The position numbers and the translations under genes are program-made. From the NCBI GenBank assembly GCA_021018995.1, contig CM037586.1, forward strand, positions 6,112,328 through 6,176,327: a stretch of DNA of 64,000 nt, written 5' to 3'. Source of the stretch: Chloranthus sessilifolius. Its lineage: Eukaryota; Streptophyta; Magnoliopsida; Chloranthales; Chloranthaceae. A model generated the notes under the pieces. The model saw only the letters and a list, made by a program, of their open reading frames with translations, was not told where the DNA came from and did not search any database. Below are positions 1-10,020 of the stretch, piece by piece (positions within the stretch are counted from its first letter, which is position 1; each line of letters begins with the position of its first letter).

Positions 1-659
1 CATAATGACAACGTAATTTAAAGAAGTAGGTAGAGATCACACTAAAATAAGGAAAAAAATAAAAGAAATGAAGTATAATGAGGAAAAACAATCAAACAAA
101 ATTTAATAGGAATTATAAATTAATTTCCAACTCTTGAATCATTGATTCTTGAAGTGATTTCTTCCCTCTTTTCTTGAAGAATGATGGAATGTCAATGAAT
201 ATTGAAGCTCCTTGCTTAGTTAACTACAAAATAGAGCAAAAGGAATTATCAACAAAGCCTTGAGAAAGAGAGAGAAAGAGAGAAAGAGAGCACTAAAAAC
301 TAAAAAAAGACCAAAGAGACACAAATCATACCTTGGATGGATGTGGCATGGATTAAGAAGAGGAATCCCCTATTTATAAGCTTTGGGAGGCTTAAAAAAC
401 AAAAAAACAAAAAATCAAATAAGCTCCAACGGTCATATTTCTGACCGTTGGAGGGGTATGCGATCGCATACCCTCAAAATCACATATGCCATCATAGCAT
501 ATGCGATTTCTAGTTTGAGGACCGCATATGCGATAGCATATGCGGTCGCGCTTGACAATAATGCTTGTGTTACAGTCTATGCCAAAAAACATTATCGCAA
601 AAAATCAATCATATTATGACGTGGATGTTCCTTGTAAGCAGCGTGCTACGGCATCATCA
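1..659 (-). mobile_element. 3' LTR (partial) of a Ty3/gypsy element
   Basis: Read on the minus strand, the stretch that follows the integrase relic begins TGATGATGCCG at about 659, right after a purine-rich run (GTTTGGGGTG) that fits a polypurine tract. A TATA-like TTATAAATAGGGG lies near 365-378. Upstream of it (450-550) is a cluster of short palindromes built on GCGATCGC and GCATATGC. The window starts inside the LTR, so its 3' end is not seen. The call as an LTR rests on position, the TG start and the promoter-like layout; no partner LTR is visible to confirm it. Confidence 0.55.
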
Positions 660-1490
660 CTAATGCACCCCAAACTTGGTAATGGCACCAAAATCAAGCA
701 CGTGTAGGAGTCCTCCCATAAACAATTTCAAATGATGACTTTCATGTTGACCAATTTATAGTGCTATTGTATGCAAATTATGCTTGAGGTGACATAAGTC
801 CCATTTTATCACTCTATCCCTCACTAGGCATTGTTGTAAATTTCCAAGGTTTGTATTCACCACTTCAGTTTGCCCATCCATTCAGATTGATAGGCACTAC
901 TAAAATTCAGATTGGTAGCAATTTATGCCATAAAATTTTCCAAAAGTGACCTCCATGAAGGCGAACCACTTCCTTGGGGAGTAAATCGGCAATATGTGAT
1001 GCATCATGTGTCTTCTTACACGGGATAAAGTGAGCAATCTTTGAGGTCTTTGGGACGCCAAGTAAACGCCCATACATCCACCCATGGGACACTAAGGTAA
1101 AAGTGTACAAAGTCTGCTACTTTGCGATTGCTCCTTTGCCAGTTGAGAAGTCTCACACTGTTCCACAAATCTCTTCACACCACGCTGCAATTTGGGCCAA
1201 TAGTATTTTTCCTCCACCAATGTGATACTTTTAGCTTGCCCAAAATGTCCTCCCAAACCTCCCCCAAGCAACTCCATAATCAAGTTTTCCCTTAAAGACC
1301 CTTCGAGAATACAAAGAATAAGAATGTGCACCGAATACTTAGAGCTAGGATCACTTGCTTGTGTACATGCTGCCCATACAGTTTTGAGGCTTGAATCGTC
1401 TTGATGACATCAAACCCCACAACTTTATTGGAAAGAGTATTAGCATGAGAGTACGGTGACTCATGGAATTCACTACGCACGTGCATCATT
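660..1490 (-). pseudogene. Ty3/gypsy integrase relic
   Basis: In several frames the minus strand gives pieces of gypsy integrase. The zinc-binding region appears as GGHFGQAKSITLVEEKYYWP followed by a CETSQLAK-like stretch (1330-1150). The catalytic core appears as [20 protein letters not shown] and KEVVRLHG (1060-960). A piece resembling TDGQTEVVNRTLGNLL lies near 900-840. Frame changes between the pieces and missing catalytic residues show it is dead. It would have inserted element cDNA into the host chromosome. It is followed directly by the 3' LTR. Confidence 0.8.
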
Positions 1491-1559
1491 CAATTTCTCA
1501 CTATAAAACGCAACAGGTCAACTCATCTCGGCTTCTTCACTTCATTGGAATGACCCTTT

Positions 1560-3480
1560 CTTTATGCAATTAGTGACGAGAGCGACAATAGAGCTGAAAT
1601 TTCTAATAAATCAGCAATAAAAAATGCAAACACATGAAAACTTCGCACTTCCCCAATAGTTTTTGGAACGGGCCAATTTATGATAGCTTCCACCTTACTA
1701 GGATCAACTCTCACTCCTTTGGCGGATACCACAAAGCCCAAAAACACAAGGCTGCCCTTCATGAAAGTGCACTTCTTAAAGATGACAGAGTGGTCACTTC
1801 ATTAAAGTCACGCCTTAAGACTTGCATAACTTGATGAACACACATGATATGATGGCGTGTTATAAATAAGTATGTCATCAAAATAAACCCCAAAATAACT
1901 TACCAATGAAGGGCTTTAAGACTTGATTCATCGTTTGCATATAAATGTGTTTGGCGCTTTGGATAAAACGAATGGCATAAATAGCCATCATATAATTTGC
2001 CTCCAGCTTTGAAGGTTGTCTTCCATTTGTCCCGCTGACGAATGCAGATTTGATGATGCCCACTCCTTAAATCAATCTTGGAGCAAACACACGACGCCCC
2101 ATGGAGCATGTCTAACTTATCATCAAGCTTGGGTATTGGAAACCTGGAAACCTATACTTGATTGTTAGCTTATTGATGGTGTGACTATGTGATGTGTATT
2201 TTAGATTTGCCTGTTTGAATCGTGGTCGGATAAAGAGGAGACGTCAAAAGAGAAAGTGAACCCACGAATGGGTTTTTTAAAAAAAACGCCCGTTAAAGAC
2301 CCGTTTAATCAGAAAAAAGAAAATCCAAAATTTATTAGGGTCTTCAACTTTCAATCCCGTCACTTTTATGTTTGGCCTATTTTGAAGTGTCAAACGAAGT
2401 CAGATTGATGTAAAATTGGTCATATTTGAAAGCTTATAGAAGTAGCTTTCCAACGAGCCAAAATTTGAGCAATTCCGACAAGTATTGAAGAAGTTATGGT
2501 CAGTTTTCAGAGGCTGCAGATAAAGTGACGAATTTCAAGAATCCTAATTGAATTAGGATTAGTCTCTTTTATCATTTTATTTTAGAAAGTAAGAGTTGTT
2601 TCTTTTATTAGAAATAGGATTAGTTTCCTCATTGTTTAGAACTTTATTGTTTTAGATGAATTAGGATATTTCTTTTATTTGAGTTAGTAATTAGAGTTCT
2701 AGTAGGATTTTTAATTGTATGCATTGGTTAGCCTATTTAAAAGCTTGTAAACACTTTTATTATTAGTTTTTTTGGTTAATGAAAACTGTTTATGCAAAAT
2801 TGAGAGTTCTAAACTTTCGTGAGGGCGTAATTCTCTCAAAACGGAGAGCGATTCTTCGATTTCCGTTTGCGGTTTGGTGCGAGGCCAACTCTTCTTCCAT
2901 CTCTATCTTCTTTAGATCTATAGTTTGCGTAAGTAGCGCGGTCCTAGTTATTTTATTTATTTCATAAAAACCCTAAATCAACCATTTGTTCATCATTAAC
3001 TTTATTAGCCTTTTATTTTTATTTTTATTTGATATCAAGAGAACCCGCTTGCGAATTCGTTCGACGCCCTAAAACTATCGGAGATCTAACCGTTCATAAG
3101 AACCCTAGTCTTCTAGATCTACGAGAGGGAACGTACAAGAAAGTAACGCTATTTTGGGCCGAAATTAAATCACCTAATTGAATTTCTAGAATTTTCCGAG
3201 GTAATTTGTTATGAACAATTATTATTTTTAATTGATTAAATTAATTTTAATCCTAATCTCAGCCCTAACATTGCATTTAGTAAGTTCCCGCATCACTATG
3301 GATGCACATTCTCCATGTACTATCCTTCGTAGGTGTCAACAAAATCGAAACCGCACCTAGACTTAAACTTTCCCCAATCAGCCCTTTGTTTAGTAACTCC
3401 ATCACTTGCCTTTGTAGCTCCTCATGTTACCTTGGATTCATCTGATGGTGGGCTAAATTTGGAAGACTAGCACCCTGCAC
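1560..3480 (-). pseudogene. Ty3/gypsy reverse transcriptase relic split by a solo LTR
   Basis: The N-terminal part lies at 3480-3301 (ELLNKGLIGESLSPCAVS, then TPTKDSTWRMCIHS). It continues at 2184-1560 with [28 protein letters not shown] and, further on, FLGFVVSAKGVRVDPSKVEA. These are the standard gypsy RT blocks ending in the thumb/connection. The 1106-bp solo LTR at 2190-3295 sits exactly between WRMCIHS and HTINK, and removing it with one 5-bp duplicate restores the frame. The remaining body has frameshifts, and the catalytic FDD-type block is not readable. Confidence 0.85.
2190..3295 (+). mobile_element. Solo LTR nested in gypsy RT, with 5-bp target duplication
   Basis: The 1106-bp insert starts TGATG and ends CATCA, perfect 5-bp inverted termini of the TG...CA type. 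It is flanked on both sides by CTATG (2185-2189 and 3296-3300). Inside, on the plus strand, a TATA-like CCTATTTAAAAG near 2731 followed by transcript-leader-like sequence sets the orientation. No internal retroelement sequence remains, so this is a solo LTR left by recombination between two LTRs. The family cannot be named from sequence alone. Confidence 0.85.
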
Positions 3481-3949
3481 GAGATCTATGCAATGTTGGA
3501 TATCCCTCATGCGGGAGACCATCAGACAGCTCATTAGGTAGAATATCCTGAAATTCCAGCAATAGTGGTTCTACATATTTCAGTATTGGTGGGGCAAATC
3601 CTCTTCTAGCTACCAACGCGTGTACGATACCTAATTCCTTACCTTTGGTAAGAAATTAAGTCTTTGACAATAAAGTGGTAGGATTGTCCACTCTTTTTAC
3701 CGGCCGCAACTCTTTCTTTTGAGGGAGCAGAGTCAATCTTACTTTGGCTTCGATAAAAGAGAGTGTATTTTTGGTTCCTCTATGAGTAGCATCTCCGTCA
3801 AATTGTCATGGTCGGCCTAGTAGTATGTGACAAACATCCATTGAAATTACATCACACCAAACCGACTCATTATAATCTTTTCCAAAAGAAAATTTAATTT
3901 GACACCGCATAATAATAGGTAGCTCATCTCCTTTTCTGATCCATGGCAC

Positions 3950-4045
3950 CTTCTAGGAGTACACTAGTTTTTCGGTTTTCAATTGTACGTTGTCGACTAA
4001 TTCCTTGGACACCATATTTACTGTACTCCCTCCCATCTACAATAA
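3950..4045 (-). pseudogene. Ty3/gypsy aspartic protease relic
   Basis: The minus strand reads LIVDGGSTVNMVSKELVDN with one interruption, followed by LKTEKLVYS. This resembles the gypsy retropepsin active-site block, in which DGGS/DSGS carries the catalytic aspartate. It lies between the gag zinc knuckle and RT, as expected. It is too short and broken to be functional. Confidence 0.6.
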
Positions 4046-4329
4046 GAGTGCATAGCTTTCCTTCGGAAGTTTAAGTGGTATGAAAAATCTTAGAATGCAA
4101 CAATTGGTCTTCATTCTTCTTCTTCTCCGGTGCTGCCATAACCCTACGAACAACAAGTGTCTGTTCATGAGTGTCTCCCGAAATTCCGGCCTCTTGAAGG
4201 TTCTCATTAACATCATCTCCACCGCTGGCAGGTCCTCAAATTTGGCGGGCTATGATGGCTCATAACCATATTCTTCATCATTCTCACCCTCTAAGGACTA
4301 AGGGAGTCTTTGCTTCATGCAACCTTCAT

Positions 4330-4372
4330 GGACAATCCGATGACATATGTCCTATTTCGTTGCACTTGAAAC
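4330..4372 (-). pseudogene. gag CCHC zinc knuckle of the gypsy relic
   Basis: The minus strand encodes CFKCNEIGHMSSDC, a CX2CX4HX4C retroviral-type zinc knuckle that binds element RNA in the nucleocapsid. An in-frame TGA precedes it. It is separated from the rest of gag by the solo LTR at 4394-5157. Confidence 0.75.
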
Positions 4373-4393
4373 ATCAAAATGACGTTCCAGAGG

Positions 4394-5157
4394 TGATGAG
4401 GATCGCAACCCTCAAATAAGGGATTCAAAAGGGCTCTACAAATCTGAGTATCATCAGTATTCGAAAATGATAAAATTCAGCAACAGCACTTCAAGACTAT
4501 AACTATGACAGTGTCTAGGGTCTCAATAGACCTCAAGATTAGCAGTTTTAATCAATCTGAGAAGATTGTTATCTTCCGACAACGACAGGGTTCAAAAACC
4601 CTCAATATTGATGATCGGCAGTGGCTGAGAAGCCAGAAAAAATATTAGAGTCAAAACTCGAAAGTTTTCTTAAAAGAAACACAACAAAAATTTCTCATTC
4701 CACGCAAAAACATAATTAAAAAGTAAATAAAGTAAATATTATTTCTCTAACTCTATTTCCTAAACCTTAGTACTCTAAATCACCACAAGTAAAAAATAAA
4801 AACTAAATTGCACAGGCCTGAGATTACTGAGAATCCTAATAAGATTGGACTCAAAATCTTACATATGAGATTACCGAACCTCAGTAATCTGTAGCACCAT
4901 GTGATCACTTAAGTGATTACGTGACTCTCTTACTTTAAATCTCGCTAGAAGAGTCTCGCGTGATCACTTAAAGTGTGATCACGTGGGGCTCTAATAGAGT
5001 CTTTTAATCCCATTTTATCTCCTCTTTCAAGGCCCATTGGGTCTTTAATATATAAATACACACACACACATATGTGTGTGTGTTGTTTTATCTCAAGTCT
5101 GCCCCGTTTAGTAACACAGATTCCTTAGTTATTTTGATCCGGCAATGCCATGCATCA
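4394..5157. mobile_element. Second solo LTR, nested in gypsy gag
   Basis: This 764-bp insert has perfect 5-bp inverted termini (TGATG...CATCA) and interrupts gag: the open gag frame from the right stops at the first bases of the insert. The flanking 5-mers agree at only 3 of 5 positions (CCTTG against CCTCT on the minus strand), so the target duplication has decayed or the ends are a little off. A TATAAATA at 5051-5058 is followed at once by a 24-bp CA/TG palindrome. The TATA near the right end hints at plus orientation with a short R-U5, but this is not certain. Confidence 0.65.
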
Positions 5158-6000
5158 CAAGGTCTGCCCTACTGCTATCCTGCGCCCGGAGTGCCCCCAC
5201 CCGATTATTTGGAGACCGATTTGATGAAAAGGCACCCCAATTGGTGCTAGGAAATTGATGCCCTGACCCCACTTGATTTCGGATTGAGTCGGAGCTATTT
5301 TGATTGTCGAAAGTGAGCTTTTGTGACCTTCCACCTTGAGAGCCAATTGGTAAGTATCATCAACTTTCCACACGGATTGTAAATCTACCACATCTTGGAG
5401 AGATGTATGCAACCCACCAATATATCTTGCTAATGTTTGCTCCCCAGTTTCACTCAAGCTATTACGAAGAGTTAAATGATGGAACTCTTCCGCGTATTCA
5501 TTGACAGTCTTGGTCCCGTGTTGAAGCCGTTGAAAGAGAGTTTGATTGTAATCAGATGATAGATACCATTGACTTAACCTGCGTTTCATCTTCTCCCAAG
5601 TGTTTATCGGAGTTTTTCCATTTCTACAGCACGACTCCTTCAATCGCTTCCACCATAGTTAAGTGTGTCCCTTCAACTTTAAGCTAAAAAATTTAATTTT
5701 GTGATCATCCATCATCACCTTCCATTCAAAGAATTTTTCTATGCTCTCCAACCAATTGAGAAGGCCGCCGGGTTGCAATCCCCCGAAGAGATTTGAGATT
5801 TCTATCCAAATTCCATGATCATAACTTTGCCACTGTAAAGCTTTAAGTAGACGGTCTTCGATACGATTGTGGCGATGAGTCGCATGTCCACTTTCTTCTG
5901 AACCATCCAAATTGTGATCGTTCAATGATAGGTGATAAGCTTCTTGTTCCAAAATATGAGGATTAAACTCTTCCTTGGGAGGAGGTAAGTGGCATCTCAA
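5158..6000 (-). pseudogene. Ty3/gypsy gag relic (capsid region)
   Basis: Two overlapping minus-strand frames form one capsid-type gag. The upstream part (6000-5659) has LLNWLESIEKFFEWKVM and IKFFSLKLKG. It shifts frame into 5643-5158, which carries WEKMKRRLSQWYLSSDY, QRLQHGTKTVNEYAEEFHHL and ARYIGGL. This matches the retrotransposon gag family that builds the cytoplasmic virus-like particle. There is at least one frameshift near 5650, and the C-terminus is cut off by the solo LTR at 4394-5157. Confidence 0.85.
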
Positions 6001-6049
6001 CGCAACATGTGTTGTGTGAGTCGACTATTTGACGTTGAAGATGCTGAAA

Positions 6050-6052
<3 letters not shown>

Positions 6053-6119
<67 letters not shown>
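6053..6119. repeat. (CT)n-(TA)n compound microsatellite
   Basis: A run of CT dinucleotides (about 6053-6088) passes directly into TA dinucleotides (about 6089-6119). It marks the point where recognisable gypsy sequence ends. Confidence 0.95.
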
Positions 6120-6120
<1 letters not shown>

Positions 6121-7299
6121 CTAAAGAGAGTCCTACACTAAAAAAAGAACCTAATACTTAGTTGTTCTTGAAAATAAAGAGGTAATATAAGAAAGAAAAT
6201 TGAAAATCAGGTGTAATCACAATCTTTCTCAGAATTCTAGGCAGTTGTTCAGAATTTTTTACCTCCAAGTCAGATTTGTGTCGCAGCTTTTTTACGAGTT
6301 TATTTTCTCAAGATCTGATAATATTCTAGAGTACACTAGCTGTATTAAATAATTAGTAGAGCCAACTCTCGGAACTATTTAAATCTGAAAGATTTATCAT
6401 GCAGCTTCAACAGGAATCCAGACGTACCACCTTCCCCTCGCCCCACAAACCCCCTCCCTCTTATGACATGGACTTTACCGTAAAGCCCACTCATGTTAAG
6501 TGGGGCCCAGTTTAATATAATTGTCAAAGCAATATACACAGCCCTCTCGATGAAGAAATAACAGAGACGTAGCAGGCTGTACCAGTGCCAAAATGGCACA
6601 TCATCCTTCAAGAGCTGTTACTTAGCACAATGAGCTGACATGTCGTCTTACAACATAATTCCACAAAGCAGAAAATTTTTCATGCGAAAAAATAAGGCAT
6701 TAGAGGCTTGTCAAATTAAAAGCTTAACGTTTTAATTGTTTGTGCTAATTAAAATGCATTTGGCACTTACTTCAATAGAGGTTCATTAATTTTTCCCAAA
6801 TAAATCAAGGTTGATTAAAATATTATTCTTTAACAAATATTTACAGATAGCCATTTTATGACCTATTTTTTTAGATAAAAAGCTTAAAATTCATTTACTT
6901 CTTCCTATTATCTAAACACTCTGTTTTGTACCATTTTACTTGCCTATGGCCTGACCAAACTAAACCCATGCTACGGAAGCATAACCTACACAATTAGTGC
7001 CACGAAGCACTTTATTTAATGACCTATTTAACGCTTACCATTGTTGGATGCACGAAAAAGAGCTCAATTATAGTTTTTCTTTCATACAGAGGAGCTGCTT
7101 TATAGGCGTCAATGCCTCAACCATATAGATGACTAAGGAGATGCATTTAAACGCAAGATCTCATCCTACTCACACGACAATGCAATGTTCTTAAAATCGC
7201 CGGGTAGGTTCAAGCAGTCGGGGGGGATGTTCGGGAGGAAATCGTTGGGCGGCACACAGGCGGGGACCCAACCATATATATTATTTGCACCTTTTTTTC

Positions 7300-7455
7300 T
7301 TGTAAAGTTATTTGCACCCTACAACTTAGGGTGAGTTATTTGCGTTATTTGCACCCAATTTATAACTTAGGGTTGTTTTAATTGCACCTAAGAAGGGTTC
7401 TTTGCTTATTTGCGCCCAATTTCTAACTTAGGGTGGCATTAATTGCACCCAAGAA
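7300..7455. repeat. Short tandem repeat built on TTATTTGCACCC
   Basis: Two fuller copies and one partial copy of a unit of about 60-70 bp follow one another. The unit contains TTATTTGCACCCAATTT, ACTTAGGGT and TTAATTGCACC. Copies differ by substitutions and small indels. Confidence 0.7.
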
Positions 7456-7469
7456 CACCTACAAGATCT

Positions 7470-7545
7470 ATTATTGTGTGGAATATCGGGGTGAAACACG
7501 ACCTCCATCATCTGATCTGACGCCATCAATGGTCTTCACATGTCA
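7470..7545. repeat. One arm of a foldback MITE family
   Basis: This stretch contains AATATCGGGGTGAAAC, CATCATCTGATC and CATCAATGG, closely matching the right arm of the foldback at 46395-46680. Only one arm is present, so it is a fragment. Confidence 0.5.
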
Positions 7546-8323
7546 CATGTCCCTAAATTACCAAGTCTTTCTTTAAAGTCGAAGCAAGGTCCAACTTTCT
7601 GAGTGCAAGGGCCCTTTCAAAATCTGTCAAGTAGTGACTCCCAAGAAAAAAAAAAATGGGGACTGGGATGATCAGTATTTGAATTCATCCTAATCACACC
7701 CCATTGCTTGACTAGGATGATCAATATGTGAATCCCAACTTGATGATTTGACACTCTGGTTAGTCTAAGTTTGCAAGTAGCAAATTGGCCTTCTATATAT
7801 GTATGTGTGTGTGTGTGTGTATTTGCCAGATGCATAAATTATTAGCAAAAATATGATATTGAAAGTCAAAATCTTCAATAAACATGAGATTTTACGACAG
7901 CATCTATGTACGAAGATGAAAATCCACCAAATCTAACATATTTTAACATACAAACATAAAATGAGAAACTATAAATTCAACAGAACACCAGTATATCCAC
8001 AAAAAAAAAAAAAAAAGACTAAGTCTCATATCCACACTGAATACATATACATACAAGAAATCAAAGCCAAATCATGAGCTAATAATGACACTTCCAACCA
8101 GAAAACTACAAGAATTCTTCAACTATATGAACTAATCAAAGCACAGAACTTTATAAACACGAGATTGTACATGTAACTATAATTCAGACTAAAGATACAA
8201 ATTCAACCACTCAGTAAGAAAAATCCAGAAAGAGCTTACATTTCGCATTGACATTCTCGTTGATGAGCACAATGCTTATGAAGCACTGCAAACAGACTAT
8301 ACAACAAAGACGGCCCACACCAA

Positions 8324-9544
8324 TCATTTTGAAACCAAAAGAATCTCTGGTTTCTTCGGTTTGGTCGGCGTGTTAGCATTTGAAGCTGCATTGGCGGCGG
8401 CTGCAGCCTTTTCAGCCACACGTGCCCTCTTATCGAGTTGAATCAAGCTCCGTGTGGCGAGAATAGCCTGCGGAACAAGATCATGCGATGCCCGTGCATA
8501 TAAACACCGGACAGAAACTGACGCTGAATCCCTGACGTTTGGTAAATTCAGCGGTGCCAAAAGGCAATGCCCTAGAATTCTCAACATCGGTTGCAATAGT
8601 TCCCAAGGGAGTGGAATTCTCACCCCTCTAGAAACCCTAGCTTCCGAACACCACCCATTCGAGGTTTCTCCGACCCCTAAATTACCCATCTCATCAGAGA
8701 CACCACTGATTTCGTCCTCGACTGCCGAAAACCTAACAATCTCAAGTTCCTCCCTGTCGCCATCAAATTCGTTCTTGCAAGAGCAGTTCTGCCCTGCCCA
8801 AGCAGCTGCAAACTCGCAAAAATCAAGCTTCGAGTAACTCGGCATAAGTGAAATAGACTTAAAGTACTGATCAAGCGCGACCGCCACTATACAAGCGCGT
8901 TTTGTAGATTTCACCGCGATCTGCGGCTCGAGAGGAGCAGAGAGGACACCGACGGAGGTCTGAGATTGAGAGCCAGTGGCCTTGGTACGAGGCGAATGGT
9001 AAAGCGATGGTTGTGATAGATCGGGAACGGAGATCAGGAGCGGTTTACCGGCACGAGATCTCGTTTCGGCAGCAAAGAGAGATAGAAGAACGGCTTCGAA
9101 GCCTGCGAGAGAGGGGTTAGGGTTTTGGGAGGAGATGATGCGAGAGAGATAGAGTCCGGCGAGTAGGGGGATGAATGAGATGACGACGAGGCGGAGATCT
9201 TGATCAGAAGACTGGTATGTTTCGTAGAGCCATTGGCAGAGGGGGTCTTCACCAGAACCGGAGTGGGGGAGCGAAAGAGCGGCTGAGATTGCGAGATAGG
9301 CATCTTGAGATTCGAGAAGAGAGCGAGCTGGACGGTCGGACTCGGCGAGGGAGGAGATTGAGGAGGAGGATGAAGAAGGAGAAGAGAGGATTGAGGAGAG
9401 AGATTGGATACGGGATCTGGCTTTGGAGATGGCTTCCCACCAGGTGTGGATTGGATTTGAATTAGGGTTAGGGTTTGGGTTGGGATTTGGGGAAGAAGAT
9501 GATGAAGATGGAGATTTGATGCCATGGGTGAGATGGATCTCCAT
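8324..9544 (-). CDS. Hyccin-like protein, subunit of the plant PI4-kinase alpha1 complex
   Basis: This 406-aa single-exon frame matches plant hyccin (FAM126) proteins, the Arabidopsis HYC1/HYC2 type. A low-complexity Ser/Pro/Asn N-terminus (1-70) is followed by the hyccin core: SLAESDRPARSLLESQ (about 64-79), DPLCQWLYETYQS (100-112), LRLVVISFIPLLAGLYLSR (116-134), LAGFEAVLLSLFA, and a C-terminal helical block with RIPLPWELLQPMLRILGHCL. The tail is Ala/Lys-rich. From the family, it joins NPG and EFOP proteins to bring PI4Kalpha1 to the plasma membrane, where PI4P is made. The start chosen is the first ATG of the long frame, preceded by about 200 bp before a transposon insertion. No lesions are seen. 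Other frames across it on both strands are shadows. Confidence 0.88.
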   Translation of the reverse strand: MEIHLTHGIKSPSSSSSSPNPNPNPNPNSNPIHTWWEAISKARSRIQSLSSILSSPSSSSSSISSLAESDRPARSLLESQDAYLAISAALSLPHSGSGEDPLCQWLYETYQSSDQDLRLVVISFIPLLAGLYLSRIISSQNPNPSLAGFEAVLLSLFAAETRSRAGKPLLISVPDLSQPSLYHSPRTKATGSQSQTSVGVLSAPLEPQIAVKSTKRACIVAVALDQYFKSISLMPSYSKLDFCEFAAAWAGQNCSCKNEFDGDREELEIVRFSAVEDEISGVSDEMGNLGVGETSNGWCSEARVSRGVRIPLPWELLQPMLRILGHCLLAPLNLPNVRDSASVSVRCLYARASHDLVPQAILATRSLIQLDKRARVAEKAAAAANAASNANTPTKPKKPEILLVSK

Positions 9545-9752
9545 GGCAGCCGTTGATTTGAATTTTGCTTTGGGTTAAACGTTCTCTGTAGTTCAAAAGG
9601 TTTTGGAGAAAGACAGAGGGGAGAAAAGGTTTTGACTTCTCCTGAAGCGCCCCTTCTGAGACAACGGAGAACTTCTAGCGGACTTTTCCGGATGTCGAGG
9701 CACTGACGTTTGAAAGTCAACTTCCGCGGAGATTTTGCTGTAGAATGGGCCT
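9545..9752 (-). promoter_or_regulatory. Remaining 5' flank of the hyccin gene
   Basis: Only about 208 bp lie between the hyccin ATG and the target duplication of the Mutator-type element. The 5' leader and core promoter must be here, or the gene uses sequence inside the transposon. No clear TATA box can be picked out on the minus strand. Confidence 0.4.
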
Positions 9753-10020
9753 TTTGATGTTGGGTTAATTGCACTGCAGTCCCTAAATTTTCTGATATTG
9801 TGTGCAGGTCCCCTCACTCTTTAATATTTGAGATTCATCCCAAACGTTTGGATCTTTTGGGCAAAGAGGCTCTCAGGTTCATCTCCGGCACCTGTGTGGT
9901 TGTGTTAAGAACTAAATTACCCTTTTCCCATGGTGTTTATAGTTGCTATTTTCCCTTGATTTTTTAGTTAAACTGAAAATGGTGTCATCGTATAGGATAT
10001 TGTCATCAAAATCAAACTCA

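Larger units (their letters stand above)
660..6050 (-). mobile_element. Degenerate Ty3/gypsy retrotransposon body, interrupted by two solo LTRs
   Basis: Minus-strand order is gag (6000-5158), gag zinc knuckle (4372-4330), protease (about 4045-3950), reverse transcriptase (3480-3296 and 2189-1560) and integrase (1490-660), the pol order of Ty3/gypsy. All parts carry frameshifts or stops. Two later insertions split it: a solo LTR at 2190-3295 within RT and another at 4394-5157 within gag. When the first insert is removed the RT reading frame rejoins cleanly, so this body is older than both insertions. The 5' LTR is not recognisable; the element seems to stop at the microsatellite at 6053. Non-functional. 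Confidence 0.85.
6120..8323. other. Intergenic stretch without a recognisable gene
   Basis: No reading frame here resembles a known protein. It holds a short tandem repeat (7300-7455), half of a MITE-like foldback seen elsewhere in the window (7470-7545), a TG microsatellite (7804-7820) and a poly-A run near 8000. The part next to 8323 would include the hyccin 3' untranslated region. Confidence 0.6.

Noticed and set aside
8454-8837. 127-aa plus-strand frame inside hyccin
   Set aside because: Antisense shadow of a well-supported gene; no recognisable domain.
9034-9774. 246-aa minus-strand frame over the hyccin N-terminus
   Set aside because: It overlaps the hyccin frame out of phase, is Ser/Pro/Leu-rich low complexity produced by the same repetitive codons, and has no family features.
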